A stretch of DNA of 64,000 nt from CAWHHZ01 sp963829355 (GCA_963829355.1 CAWHHZ010000014.1:1-64000), one strand, 5' to 3'. Positions 32,714 to 42,123 are shown, counted from the stretch's first letter. Numbers and translations are program-made. Notes: generated by a model from the sequence alone, not told the origin.

Positions 32714-32735
32714 TGCGTTTCATGCTGGAGCTGAT

Positions 32736-33722
32736 TCAGCGATAGGTAACCCAGGACGCCTGCGCCCTGACGATCTGTCCGGACGTGAAATCATCCATAC
32801 AGGCGTCATCGGTGTAGTCCATGAAGTTGTAGATCGGGTCCACGCCGTCGCCACGGCAGGAATCCCGGCCGGCTGGGCAGCCGTAAGCTGCACTCCGCTC
32901 CGGCGCTGTGTCATCGACATAGTCGCCATTGCCGCGGCAGCCGCCCTGGAATGTGTGGTAGAGACCGAGCCAGTGGCCGACTTCGTGCGTGGCCGTGTCT
33001 CCGAGGTTGTACGGAGCTGCAGAGCCTCCGGGGATCGACGAATAGAGAATGACGACGCCATCGTCGGAGGGATTGCTCGAGTACCAGGAGGGGAACGTCG
33101 CCCATCCGAGCAGGCCGCCACCCGGGTTGCTCGAGTAGAGGTTGAGCTCACCCGCATCGCCCACACGCAATGAGGCCTTCATCGCCGCCTCGGCGGAGGT
33201 ATCGGGACCGGCAGCGAACCAGGTCGCGTTGTCGGTGTAGGAGATCGAAGCGAGCTGGAACGAGAATCCGGTTCCGGCGTAGGCCGAATTGAGCACGTTG
33301 ATCTGGCCATTGACGTCACCGCTGGAGAGCTTTCCGGTGTTTCCGCTGTGGATGACGTGCCAGTGAACCGGAATGCTGACAGGATTGAATGCTGGCGGCG
33401 GCTCCGTTCCGCCTCCTCCGCCACCGCCCGGCTTGCCCTTTCCGCCGCCCTTTGCGCTTTCCATGAAGCCGAAGAGCTGCATCTGGATTATCTCGCGCTC
33501 GAGCTCGTCGGGCATCTTGCTTCCGCAACGACGGCCAGAATTGACGAACGCTTCCTTGCTCTGCCACGAGATGCCGCCAAACTCGAATGGCTCAGCGACG
33601 GAATCGCGTGGAGAATCGATCTCCGGGGCGGCCTCCCGGTCAATGAAACGCTGACCGAACGCAGGGATGGCCGATAGGACCAGAATTGCCAGTAACGATG
33701 TCATTTTGAAACTGTTTTTCAT
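32736..33722 (-). CDS. Secreted M43 (pappalysin/cytophagalysin-like) zinc metalloprotease
   Basis: 328 residues. Signal peptide (MTSLLAILVLSAIPAFG), a propeptide-like region with a Gly-rich linker (KGGGKGKPGGGGGGG), then the catalytic domain: zinc motif HEVGHWLGLYH (246-256), Met-turn NFMDYTDDACM near 310, and Cys pairs (GGCRGNGDYVDD, YGCPAGRDSC). A metzincin acting outside the cytoplasm. AGGAG lies before the ATG, and a strong terminator follows. Confidence 0.92.
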   Translation of the reverse strand: MKNSFKMTSLLAILVLSAIPAFGQRFIDREAAPEIDSPRDSVAEPFEFGGISWQSKEAFVNSGRRCGSKMPDELEREIIQMQLFGFMESAKGGGKGKPGGGGGGGTEPPPAFNPVSIPVHWHVIHSGNTGKLSSGDVNGQINVLNSAYAGTGFSFQLASISYTDNATWFAAGPDTSAEAAMKASLRVGDAGELNLYSSNPGGGLLGWATFPSWYSSNPSDDGVVILYSSIPGGSAAPYNLGDTATHEVGHWLGLYHTFQGGCRGNGDYVDDTAPERSAAYGCPAGRDSCRGDGVDPIYNFMDYTDDACMDDFTSGQIVRAQASWVTYR

Positions 33723-33979
33723 TCGTTCTCCTGTCGAAACAATTTTGTAACCCTGCCGCTTCTAGGGCAACGATGCTGCCAAAGAGGGCCGGAGAGTCGT
33801 AACATATATGATACATAATGAGTTGTCGGCAGATGCCATCACGAAGCGCTCACCCGGCGGGTCAAATAGTCCTCCAGTACGGTGAGATGCGTCGGGTCAA
33901 ATAGTGATGACTGGATCAGCGATCCGACCCAGATTGTGCAGCAGGAAGGGAATCTCGTCCTTCGCCGTTCAAGGCTCGA

Positions 33980-34150
33980 GTGAAACCGAAAGAAACGCCA
34001 GAGGAAGGCATCGACTTCTATCGAGAGGGTCCGTATGTCGTCTTCACGGCGCACTTTCTGCGCCGGCGGGGCTACTGCTGCGATTCCGGTTGCCGACACT
34101 GTCCCTGGAAAGACGCAGACGGGCCATCCGAGGTCCCGAAGGAGAGCTGA
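33980..34150 (+). CDS. DUF5522 Cys-rich small protein
   Basis: 56 residues from GTG at 33980 (AAGG upstream). Sequence DFYREGPYVVFTAHFLRRRG followed by YCCDSGCRHCPW is the DUF5522 pattern: an FT..(H)L.RGyCC stretch and a CRHCP motif, suggesting a bound metal or cluster. Function unknown. The regions on either side (33723-33979 and 34151-34449) show no further gene; 34151-34449 has a small GGGCTTGAAGCCC hairpin. Confidence 0.65.
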   Translation: MKPKETPEEGIDFYREGPYVVFTAHFLRRRGYCCDSGCRHCPWKDADGPSEVPKES

Positions 34151-34449
34151 GAGCAACTTCCCCGGTCGCACCACGTTCCGTCGCCCGCTCCGCATGACGA
34201 TTCTCGGTCGCACCCTTAACTCAACGCCTTAGGGCTTGAAGCCCGGGGCTATTTCGCGCCCTCGGCACTTCTCCCACGAAGTGACATCGATCATCGACTG
34301 TGGCAACGCGCATCACATCATCGGTCGCGCGGCATCACCATACTCCGGTGTGCGAGTCACCGGGTCCGGAACCGGTACCCGATACCCTGACGATGCAGCC
34401 GGCGATCAGGCTCGCCTCACACGATCCGCCGGCCACGGAGGAGCGCTCG

Positions 34450-36090
34450 ATGTCCGCAAATGCCCTTTCCGAAGCAGTACAAACGAAATTTCTTCTGGGA
34501 GGCGAGGCCGTTGCGCTTGCCGCGGCCCATGGCGGAATCACCGCTGCCTACGGCTATCCAGGCACCCCATCAACCGAGATTCTCGAATACCTGATTACGC
34601 TGTTCGGCGACCTGAAGGGGCCGAAAGCGCGATGGTGCGCCAACGAGAAGGCAGCCTACGAAGAGGCGCTCGGTGTCTCCATGGCAGGCCGGCGCACGCT
34701 CGTGACGATGAAGCACGTGGGCCTCAACGTTGCGGCCGACCCTTTCATTAACTCGGCGATCGTTTCTCCGGTCGGAGGGTTCGTGCTCGCCGTCGCCGAC
34801 GACCCCGGTATGCACAGCTCGCAGAACGAGCAGGACAGCCGGTTCTACGCGGACTTCGCGGGCATCCCGTGCCTCGAGCCTGCCACGCCGCAGGAAGCAT
34901 ACGAGATGACTCTCGAGGCGTTCGAGCTCTCGGAGAGATTCCGCATCCCGGTGATGATCCGGCTCGTCACGCGTCTCGCACACCAGAGATCGACCGTCAC
35001 CCTTTCCGACCCGCAGGCCGAGAATCCGCTCGCCGTCTCCCGCGACAGAAAGCACTGGGTCCTTCTCCCGGCGTTCTCGCGTTCGAACTGGACCGAACGA
35101 ATCGAGCAGCAGCCGCTCTTGCGGGACTGGTCGGAGAAGAGCTCCCACAATCCACTCCTGGTGAACGAGCTGTTCCGCGAGCTCGGCGTCATCACGACCG
35201 GAATCGCCCGCACCTACTATCGGGAGGTCGTCGAAGAGCTCGGGACCGAACCCTCCCATCTTCACATTTCCTCCTACCCGATGCCGGTGGAAAAGATCCG
35301 CGAGCTCGCCCGTCAGGTCGATTCGATCCTCGTCATCGAGGACGGCTATCCCTTCGTCGAACGACTGCTTCGCGGGGTGCTGGATACGCCGATCGGGATT
35401 CGCGGCCGGCTCTCCGGAGAGCTCCCTCGAACGGGTGAGCTGAGTCAGGACATCGTGCGCGCGGCGCTCGCTCTCGACCCGAACCCCACGATTCATCCGG
35501 AGATCGTCGCCGTCCCGAATCGGCCACCGCGGCTTTGCGACGGATGCCCGCACATCGACGCTTACGGCGCGCTGCGCAAGGCGCTCGAAGGATACCCGGA
35601 CCCACTCGTCACCTCCGACATCGGCTGTTACACGCTGGGGATTCTCCCTCCCAATGAGGTCGGTGACAGTTGCGTCTGCATGGGAGCTTCGATCGGAATG
35701 GCGAAGGGCGCGTCCGACGCCGGCGCTCATCCCGTGGTCGCAGTGATCGGCGACAGCACCTTTCTTCATTCAGGTCTCACCCCGCTGATGGACGCCATCA
35801 TCGACGATACCGATATGACTCTGATCATTCTCGACAATTCCTTTGTGGCGATGACGGGCGCGCAGCCGACGCTCCTCCCGGCAGGGCGGCTCCGGGACGC
35901 GGTCCTGGGGCTTGGTGCCGATCCCGCTCAGGTTCATGTTTTCGAGTCGCATCCGCGCAAAGCCGATGAGCTCGAGACGATCTTCCGCGATGCGATCGAA
36001 CATCGCGGGCTGTCGGTCGTGATCACCCATCGCGAGTGCATCGAGGGAGCACGCAAACAGAAAGCCGCGGCGCGGAGGACCACAGTATGA
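34450..36090 (+). CDS. iorA: Indolepyruvate:ferredoxin oxidoreductase, alpha subunit
   Basis: 546 residues from ATG at 34450 with GGAGGAG 6 nt upstream. Pyrimidine-binding domain first (ITAAYGYPGTPSTEILEYLI, E in ANEKAAYEEALG), then the TPP-binding domain (LCDGCPHIDAYG, SDIGCYTLG, GDSTFLHSGLTPLMDAI with the Mg/TPP motif). Unlike typical IorA of about 600-640 residues, the C-terminal 2x[4Fe-4S] ferredoxin domain is missing: the protein ends shortly after the TPP domain. Oxidises aryl 2-oxoacids to acyl-CoA and reduced ferredoxin. ATGA overlap with iorB. Confidence 0.92.
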   Translation: MSANALSEAVQTKFLLGGEAVALAAAHGGITAAYGYPGTPSTEILEYLITLFGDLKGPKARWCANEKAAYEEALGVSMAGRRTLVTMKHVGLNVAADPFINSAIVSPVGGFVLAVADDPGMHSSQNEQDSRFYADFAGIPCLEPATPQEAYEMTLEAFELSERFRIPVMIRLVTRLAHQRSTVTLSDPQAENPLAVSRDRKHWVLLPAFSRSNWTERIEQQPLLRDWSEKSSHNPLLVNELFRELGVITTGIARTYYREVVEELGTEPSHLHISSYPMPVEKIRELARQVDSILVIEDGYPFVERLLRGVLDTPIGIRGRLSGELPRTGELSQDIVRAALALDPNPTIHPEIVAVPNRPPRLCDGCPHIDAYGALRKALEGYPDPLVTSDIGCYTLGILPPNEVGDSCVCMGASIGMAKGASDAGAHPVVAVIGDSTFLHSGLTPLMDAIIDDTDMTLIILDNSFVAMTGAQPTLLPAGRLRDAVLGLGADPAQVHVFESHPRKADELETIFRDAIEHRGLSVVITHRECIEGARKQKAAARRTTV

Positions 36091-36671
36091 AGTGCGACAT
36101 CATCGTAGCGGGAGTCGGTGGACAGGGCGTGATATCGATCGGCGCCATCATTGCCGAGAGCGCCGTACGAAGCGGTCTTCACGCCACCCAATCGGAGGTT
36201 CACGGCATGTCGCAGAGGGGCGGGGCCGTGATCTCCCACCTCCGTCTGTCTCGGAGACCGATCGAGAGCGGGACGATCGGAGAGGGTCGTGCCGACCTCC
36301 TCATCGCGATGGAACCGCTCGAGTCGCTGCGCCATCTGAAGTTTCTCAGTCCCCGAGGGCGTGCCGTCGTCAGCGAGAACAGCGTTGCGAACATCGCCTC
36401 CTATCCCGAGAGCGGCGAACTGCTCGAGTCGATCAGGCAGCTCCCGCACGCCACGGTGATCGACGCCGCTGCGATTGCACGCAAGGCAGGCTCAGCGCGC
36501 GCCGCGAATGTCGTGCTCGTTGGCGCCGCCACCTCCAGTCTCCCGATCGACGAGCGCTTCATCCGAGAAGTGCTTCAGGAGTGGTTCGCCGCAAAAGGGG
36601 AGAAGCTGGTCAATATCAACCTCGACGCGTATCGACTTGGACAGGAGGCCGTACGATGCCTGGCAGCGTGA
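36087..36671 (+). CDS. iorB: Indolepyruvate:ferredoxin oxidoreductase, beta subunit
   Basis: 194 residues from ATG at 36087. Gamma/POR-C type domain: IIVAGVGGQGVISIGAIIAE at the N-terminus, SEVHGMSQRGGAVISHLRL, and ADLLIAMEPLESLRHL. Pairs with IorA for CoA binding and electron transfer. Overlaps iorA by 4 nt and the next gene by 16 nt, so all three are translated from one mRNA. Confidence 0.92.
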   Translation: MKCDIIVAGVGGQGVISIGAIIAESAVRSGLHATQSEVHGMSQRGGAVISHLRLSRRPIESGTIGEGRADLLIAMEPLESLRHLKFLSPRGRAVVSENSVANIASYPESGELLESIRQLPHATVIDAAAIARKAGSARAANVVLVGAATSSLPIDERFIREVLQEWFAAKGEKLVNINLDAYRLGQEAVRCLAA

Positions 36672-38926
36672 TCGATGCATCCCCGAAGTCCGCTCCGTAC
36701 GCCAGCGTTCTCGATCGCGTCAAAGCCGAGGGTCGCGAGGTTCTCCTCGAGAACGAGGCTCAGGAGGTCGTCAAGGCGCTCGGGATTGCCGTTCCCGATT
36801 CCGTATTCATCCGGGCCGACGAGAATCTACTGGTCGCGTCCGAGAACGCATGGGAGTCGCTGTGGGGGCAGAAGGTCGTCGTCAAGGTCGTCTCCCCGGA
36901 GATTCTCCACAAGACTGATCTCGGCGGTGTAAAGATCGTCGACAAGCTCCCGGCCGCGATCTTCGACGCGGTTGAGGCGATGCAGACCAAGCTCCGCGGC
37001 TTCGACGTGCGCGGTTATCTCGTGAGCGAGCTCGTGGAGTATGACGCCGCGCCCGGTGGCGAGCTCCTCGTCAACATCCGCTGGACCGACGAGCTCGGCC
37101 CCGTCGTCAGTCTCGGACTGGGAGGCGTGTCTGCCGAATTTCTCGCCTCCAATCTCGTCCCTGGCACCGAGATCGCCGTCTTCGCTCCCGGATTGACACC
37201 ACGTGATCAGATCGCTTCGATTCTCGAGGAGAAGGTGTTTGCACGTCTCCTCACGGGGTCCCTGCGGAACCAGCAGCCCCGGCTTCAACTGGAAGAGCTG
37301 AAGGCGCTGGTCGAGCGGCTTCTCGATCTCGCGAGCGAGTCCTTTCCGGTTCCCTTCGATGAGCTCGAGATCAACCCGCTCGTCCTCGGGCCTCACGGCC
37401 TCACCGCCCTCGATGCGCTCGTTCGCATCGGTCAATCCCATGCGACCTCAGTCCCGCGGCCTCTCGACAAGATCAGCCGTCTTCTGGAGCCTCGGTCGAT
37501 CGCGGTGGTTGGCGTCTCCGGCAACAACATGAACCCGGGACGCATCATCGTCCGGAACCTGCTCAGAGAGGGTTTCGACGCGTCACGGATCACGATCGTC
37601 AAGGAAGGGTGCGAGCAGATCGATGGCTGTGGCTGCGTCAAGTCGATTCAGGATCTGCCAGCTCCGGTGGACCTGATGGTTCTGAGTATCGGCGCCGACG
37701 CCGTGCCGTCAGCGATGAGAGAGGTCATCGAGCACGAGAAGGCCGAGAGTGTGATCGTCATCCCGGGCGGAATCGGCGAACGGGAGGGCACCAGCGATCT
37801 GGAGTCCTCGGTCCGCCGGATGATCGAAGAGACGAGATCAACCGCGTGGAGAGGTCCTCTCGTCAATGGAGGCAATTCGCTCGGTATCCGCTCGATCAGC
37901 GCGAGTGTCGACACGATGTTCCTCCCGCACCACAAAGTCGCCCCGGCAGTGAAACCGGGGGCTGGCATCGCCGTCATCTCGCAGAGCGGTGCGTTTGCCG
38001 TATCACTCGCGAGCCGCCTCGCGCCGATCTCGCCGCGCATGATCATATCGATCGGCAACCAGATCGACCTCACCGCTGGCGATTATCTCGAAGCACTCGT
38101 CGATGATCCCTCCCTCGACGTGCTCGCTTTCTATGTCGAAGGTTTCCGGGCAGGGGACGCGCGCCAATGGCTCGACGCAGCGCGGCGGGCGAGGCAGGCA
38201 GGAAAGGCCGTGATTCTCTACCGCGCCGGGCGCACGCCGCAGGGACAGAAGGCGACGGCTTCACACACTGCGGCGATGGCCGGCGATGCAGTCGTGATCC
38301 GTGAGCTTGCCCGGAGCTGTGGAGCCGTTGTCGCGGAGTCGCTCGACGATTTCGAGGATCTCATCCGGACCTTCTGGCTGCTACGAGACCGGACGCCCGA
38401 GGGAGTCAGAACGGGAGCCGTATCGAACGCAGGGTTCGAGTGTGTCGCGATTGCCGACAATCCGGGACCATTCCGGTTCGTCGCATTCAGCGAGGCGACG
38501 ACCGATCGAGTCCGCGATCTCTTCAGGAAGAATCGCCTCGACGCGATCATGAATGTCGGCAATCCGCTCGACGTCAATCCGATGATGGGAGACGAGGCAT
38601 TCTCCGATACGGTGCGGTCCGTCCTGACCGATCCAGGAATCGATATCGTCATCGTCGGCTGCGTTCCATTGAGTGGCGCTCTGCAGACGCTTCCGGCGGG
38701 GGAGGAGTACGAGGAGAATCTCGCGTGTCCGGAATCTGTCGCCTCCAGGCTCATTCAGTTGTGGCGTCACTCGAGGAAGCCGTGGGTGGCGGTGATCGAT
38801 GCGGGGGAGGCATACGATCCACTTGCACGCCACCTGCTCGACGCCGGGATCCCGACATTCCGCCGCGCCGATCGAGCCATGCGGATCCTCGAGAGCTGGG
38901 TCGGGTGGAAGCAGCAGTCATCCTGA
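36656..38926 (+). CDS. Acyl-CoA synthetase (ADP-forming), fused subunits
   Basis: 756 residues from ATG at 36656, with AGGAGG 7 nt upstream. ATP-grasp (beta-type) domain first, about 15-240 (GQKVVVKVVSPEILHKTDLG), then CoA-binding and succinyl-CoA-synthetase-like parts (EPRSIAVVGVSGNNMNPGR, VNGGNSLGI, ISQSGAFAVSLASR, and the phospho-His candidate in TASHTAAMAGD). Converts acyl-CoA + ADP + Pi to acid + ATP + CoA. With IorAB it conserves energy from aryl 2-oxoacids. The final Ser-Ser-stop is encoded by repeat copy 6. Confidence 0.92.
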   Translation: MPGSVIDASPKSAPYASVLDRVKAEGREVLLENEAQEVVKALGIAVPDSVFIRADENLLVASENAWESLWGQKVVVKVVSPEILHKTDLGGVKIVDKLPAAIFDAVEAMQTKLRGFDVRGYLVSELVEYDAAPGGELLVNIRWTDELGPVVSLGLGGVSAEFLASNLVPGTEIAVFAPGLTPRDQIASILEEKVFARLLTGSLRNQQPRLQLEELKALVERLLDLASESFPVPFDELEINPLVLGPHGLTALDALVRIGQSHATSVPRPLDKISRLLEPRSIAVVGVSGNNMNPGRIIVRNLLREGFDASRITIVKEGCEQIDGCGCVKSIQDLPAPVDLMVLSIGADAVPSAMREVIEHEKAESVIVIPGGIGEREGTSDLESSVRRMIEETRSTAWRGPLVNGGNSLGIRSISASVDTMFLPHHKVAPAVKPGAGIAVISQSGAFAVSLASRLAPISPRMIISIGNQIDLTAGDYLEALVDDPSLDVLAFYVEGFRAGDARQWLDAARRARQAGKAVILYRAGRTPQGQKATASHTAAMAGDAVVIRELARSCGAVVAESLDDFEDLIRTFWLLRDRTPEGVRTGAVSNAGFECVAIADNPGPFRFVAFSEATTDRVRDLFRKNRLDAIMNVGNPLDVNPMMGDEAFSDTVRSVLTDPGIDIVIVGCVPLSGALQTLPAGEEYEENLACPESVASRLIQLWRHSRKPWVAVIDAGEAYDPLARHLLDAGIPTFRRADRAMRILESWVGWKQQSS

Positions 38927-39096
38927 GAGGCTGTGAAAAAATCCAGCGTGCCCTGCGCTGGATTCTTTCACAGCCTCCGAGCGCAGCGAAGGATCGCGTA
39001 CGTCCTGACTCCAGCCGAACTTCGGGCAGGTCGGCTCCACGAGATCCTTCGACCGTCCTACTCCCGCTTCGCGGGATCCGGCGGCTCAGGATGACA
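38917..39096. repeat. Dispersed palindromic repeat, copy 6
   Basis: GTCATCCTGAG... to ...CGGCTCAGGATGACA, 180 nt, starting inside the last codons of the acyl-CoA synthetase gene. Includes the long hairpin at 38927-38977. A further fragment (CGCTCAGGATGA) follows at about 39141. Confidence 0.85.
38927..38977. repeat. 22-bp stem hairpin inside repeat copy 6
   Basis: GAGGCTGTGAAAAAATCC... pairs with ...GGATTCTTTCACAGCCTC around a TGCCCTG loop with one mismatch. It begins 1 nt after the stop codon and could act as a transcript 3' end, though no T-tract follows. Confidence 0.75.
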
Positions 39097-39166
39097 GCGT
39101 CATCTCAGTCCACTGGCGACAGCGAAGCGGCGCCATTCTCCCGCTCAGGATGAACGCTTCACCCTC

Positions 39167-41689
39167 TCACGAGCGCTTCCGCTCGAAGAGCTCCTCTGCG
39201 CGGGGATCGTTGCGCAGAGCCTCGAGATCGTCGTCCCACTGGATGCGGTCGCCGAGCTCGAAGCCCGCTGCCGCGGCGCGCTCGAGCCATTGAAAGGCGA
39301 GATCGCGGTGACCGAGCTTCGCATGCGCACAGGCGATGTTGTAGCTCGAGTTCGCCGGCCGGTATCCGAGACCGAGCGCCTTCTCGAATGAAGATACCGC
39401 CGATGCGTGCTCGCCGGAGGCGTGCTGCGCCCATGCGAGATTCCACCACGCCCGTCCTGAATCGGGATACGTTCTGGTGTAGCGCGTGTAAAGAAGAATC
39501 GCGGGCTCCCAGCGACGCTTCCTGACTTCGATCGAATCACGATCGGGTTTTCCCTCCATGAACTGACCGATCGAGAGCACCTTCGATTTCTTCACTGCAC
39601 GCTCATACTGTGCAGTGCCGCGGATCGAATCGAGATCGGGATCGGAAGTGATCTTCTCCGTACGATCGAGTCCTGACTCGATGGCCCGATCGAGCCACGC
39701 GAGCGACTCGCTCTCGTTTCCTCGAAGCGCTTCGAGACACGCCATGTTGTACATCGCGATGACTGCGGGCGTCTTGGAGATCTCGATCGCGCGACGCAGC
39801 GCTCCCTCTGCCTCAGGAAATTCGCGCAGCCCGAGCAGAAGGCGGCCCGTCTCACTCCACTCCGAAGCATCGGCCGAACCTTCGGCGCGCAGCTCCTGGT
39901 ACTGCTCGATCGCCCTCGCGGTGCGCTTCAATGCCTTCTCCCGGATCTTTTCCCGGACAGGGAGCGTGTCCAGAAGACGGCGGAAGCGGGGATCGGATCG
40001 GATCGGGTCGAGGTCGGAATCGCTCTCGATCAGATTCCACTGATCAAATCCCTCGTCGATCGCTTTCTGTAACCATACGACCGCGTTGCCGGCATCGGAC
40101 TGCAACGCGTATCCACACCCGATGTTGTAGAGCGAGGCCTCGCGGCGGTAGTCCATCTCCGCGGTCCTGGTGAACAGACGAATCGATGTATCGAACTGGT
40201 CCGACTGGTGTGCATTCCACGCTTCTTCCCAGATTCGCATCCCGGCTTCATGAGCGCTCTTGTCTTTGACGTTGTCACCCGTGCGCTTCGACTTGTCATG
40301 CGCCGCGTGGCCGCTACCATCGTACTTGTACTCGTATTCGTACTCGTAGTCCTTGCCGTCGCCGTTGCCAGGGTTGCGATTCGTATTCGTATTCGTATTC
40401 GTATTCGTGTTGATATTCCAGTTGGTGTTGGTGTTGCTGTTCGAGCTCGACCATATTTCTGGTTCGGAGGAGAGCGGGTCAGCCGACACATCAACCTCGA
40501 GGTCCGGTGTCATCGCGGTTGCCGCATCTTTCTGAGGCTCCTCGGCGGTCAGCCGGATGCTCGATACCGTGATCACGAGAATCGCCCCGATCATGGCCGC
40601 GAGAATCGATGCGCGCTTCGTGATCGCAGCTCTACGGAGATCGGGGTGAAGAATCGCGAGAAGGCGGCCCTCGACCTCGGAACGTCGCGACATCGCCAGC
40701 GTGACCGTAGCGAGGTGCTCACGATCGGGAAGAGTCTGTGCGATCGCGAGTAGGTGATCTGCGTACTCGGAAGCTCTCGTACCTCGCTCCAGAACAATGT
40801 CGTCGCATGCCCGCTCGCAGTAGCGACGCGACAGTCGAGACGCCGTCCAGACGAGCGGGTTCACCCAATAGAGTGCCGTGGCGATACGCATCAGGATCAG
40901 CGTGAGCCCGTCACGCCTCGAGATGTGTGCGAGCTCATGCAGCAGGACGGCTTCCTTTCTGTCCTCGGACCACGCCTCCGATTCGATCGGCAGCAGGAGA
41001 ACAGGGTTTGTAAATCCCCACACCACCGGAACTGACAGATCGGGGCTGATCAACACGAGCGGCTCCCGACCGAGCCCGGTTCTCGCCACGGCGCGGCGCA
41101 CCAGGTCGAGCGTACGATGTTCTGTGACTGGCAGCGCACGATCGACGATCCACTGCACTCGAGCGATGCCGATCACCAGATGAACCAGCAGTGCGATCAC
41201 ACCGATCAGCCAGATCACGACCAGCAGGACCGTCACGGTGATCCTGCTGCTGATCCAGGACATCGATGCTGCAAATGACGGAAGCGGGAGTGACACCGAG
41301 GTCGAAGACCGGGCGGGCGCAGGCGTCGCGACATCAGCCTGCCGAGTGCCGGCATTTGCATCGAGCTGGTTGATCACCGAGGGATGCGTCATCTCCGCAG
41401 TGACTCGAGAGTCGGGAACCGCCGGAGGCTGTGTCGCCCGTATCTCGAGACGTTCGGTGGGAGCCGGGGCTTCAGCCACCGGAGCGACCGAGAATACCGG
41501 CAGCTTGACGACTCCGAAGAGGGATGTCGTCAGCGGAAGCGCGAGAAGGGCAATGATGGCCGAGGAGATGACCAGATGGCGCGTGCCCGCTGATGCGCGC
41601 CGGGTTGCGTACAAGAGCAGATGCGCTGCCGCGAGAAGCAGGGTGGACTTGAGTAGAAGATCCGTCAGAACGATTGCGGTGGGTGTCAT
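39167..41689 (-). CDS. M56 (BlaR1/MecR1-like) membrane metallopeptidase fused to TPR repeats
   Basis: 840 residues. Transmembrane helices at about 5-30, 40-60, 152-178 and 358-376; zinc motif HELAH at 251-255 with the downstream ERACDD. Then a low-complexity linker of NT and EY dipeptides (about 418-462) coded by tandem hexanucleotides, and about 8 TPR-like repeats to the end (ASLYNIGCGYALQSDAGNAV, AWWNLAWAQHASGEHASAVS). No penicillin-binding sensor domain. By analogy it cleaves the BlaI-type repressor encoded 1 nt upstream when a signal is sensed. Confidence 0.88.
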   Translation of the reverse strand: MTPTAIVLTDLLLKSTLLLAAAHLLLYATRRASAGTRHLVISSAIIALLALPLTTSLFGVVKLPVFSVAPVAEAPAPTERLEIRATQPPAVPDSRVTAEMTHPSVINQLDANAGTRQADVATPAPARSSTSVSLPLPSFAASMSWISSRITVTVLLVVIWLIGVIALLVHLVIGIARVQWIVDRALPVTEHRTLDLVRRAVARTGLGREPLVLISPDLSVPVVWGFTNPVLLLPIESEAWSEDRKEAVLLHELAHISRRDGLTLILMRIATALYWVNPLVWTASRLSRRYCERACDDIVLERGTRASEYADHLLAIAQTLPDREHLATVTLAMSRRSEVEGRLLAILHPDLRRAAITKRASILAAMIGAILVITVSSIRLTAEEPQKDAATAMTPDLEVDVSADPLSSEPEIWSSSNSNTNTNWNINTNTNTNTNTNRNPGNGDGKDYEYEYEYKYDGSGHAAHDKSKRTGDNVKDKSAHEAGMRIWEEAWNAHQSDQFDTSIRLFTRTAEMDYRREASLYNIGCGYALQSDAGNAVVWLQKAIDEGFDQWNLIESDSDLDPIRSDPRFRRLLDTLPVREKIREKALKRTARAIEQYQELRAEGSADASEWSETGRLLLGLREFPEAEGALRRAIEISKTPAVIAMYNMACLEALRGNESESLAWLDRAIESGLDRTEKITSDPDLDSIRGTAQYERAVKKSKVLSIGQFMEGKPDRDSIEVRKRRWEPAILLYTRYTRTYPDSGRAWWNLAWAQHASGEHASAVSSFEKALGLGYRPANSSYNIACAHAKLGHRDLAFQWLERAAAAGFELGDRIQWDDDLEALRNDPRAEELFERKRS
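40373..40415. repeat. Hexanucleotide tandem repeat (GTATTC) in the M56 gene
   Basis: Five or so copies of CGTATT/GTATTC coding for alternating Asn-Thr. A related CTCGTA/TTCGTA tract at about 40325-40352 codes Glu-Tyr repeats. Unit length keeps the frame, so copy-number change would alter linker length only. Confidence 0.8.
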
Positions 41690-41690
41690 G

Positions 41691-42074
41691 TCAGCGGCCC
41701 TCCCTGCGAGCCTTCTCTACGAGTGTTTTGAGGCTGTCCAGATCTTCGGATGACAACTGTGAGCCACGCGTGTCGAGAAGCGCGGCAACCACTTTTTCTG
41801 CAGAGTCGTCGAAGAAGGTCTTCATCATGTCGTTCAGCGCCCTGCGGCTCGCCTGGTCGCGATCGACGGTCGGCTTGTACACATAGCGGGTTCCATCATC
41901 TACGTGTGTCAGGTGCCCTTTGTTCTCGAGAACCCTGAGCGTTGCGCGTACAGCAGAATAGGAGGGAGGGTCGGCCATGTCGTCCATGACCTCGACGGCG
42001 CTTGCCTGCTCGCGCCGGTAGATGATGTCCATCATTTCCTTCTCGCGGCGGCTGAAGCGGGTACCGGATTTCAT
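41691..42074 (-). CDS. blaI: BlaI/MecI/CopY-family repressor
   Basis: 127 residues from ATG at 42074 (GGGAGGG upstream). Winged-helix N-terminus (SRREKEMMDIIYRREQASAV, then SYSAVRATLRVLENKGHLTH) and a C-terminal dimerisation/cleavage region (DRDQASRRALNDMMKTFFDD). One nucleotide separates its stop from the M56 gene. An operator-like dyad overlaps its promoter, so it is probably autoregulated and relieved by the M56 protein. No beta-lactamase is nearby. Confidence 0.93.
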   Translation of the reverse strand: MKSGTRFSRREKEMMDIIYRREQASAVEVMDDMADPPSYSAVRATLRVLENKGHLTHVDDGTRYVYKPTVDRDQASRRALNDMMKTFFDDSAEKVVAALLDTRGSQLSSEDLDSLKTLVEKARREGR

Positions 42075-42089
42075 TACACCCTCCCGTGA

Positions 42090-42123
42090 TGCTGAATTTT
42101 TAGCATGTGTTAAAAATCTAGCA
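42090..42123 (-). promoter_or_regulatory. BlaI-type operator dyad
   Basis: Two half-sites, TGCTGAATTTTTAGCAT and (inverted) TGCTAGATTTTTAACAC, match at 13 of 17 positions. The dyad covers the -10 region and the start of the transcript of blaI. Confidence 0.7.

Noticed and set aside
33839..34213. Minus-strand open frame after the M43 protease gene
   Set aside because: Opposite the DUF5522 gene, with no domain; only its last 20 codons look protein-like.
34570..35769. 399-codon minus-strand open frame
   Set aside because: Antisense to iorA; no recognisable domain.
36092..36655. N-terminal extension of the acyl-CoA synthetase frame through iorB
   Set aside because: The stretch is Arg/His-rich shadow of iorB; a ribosome site and ATG at 36656 fit the family start.
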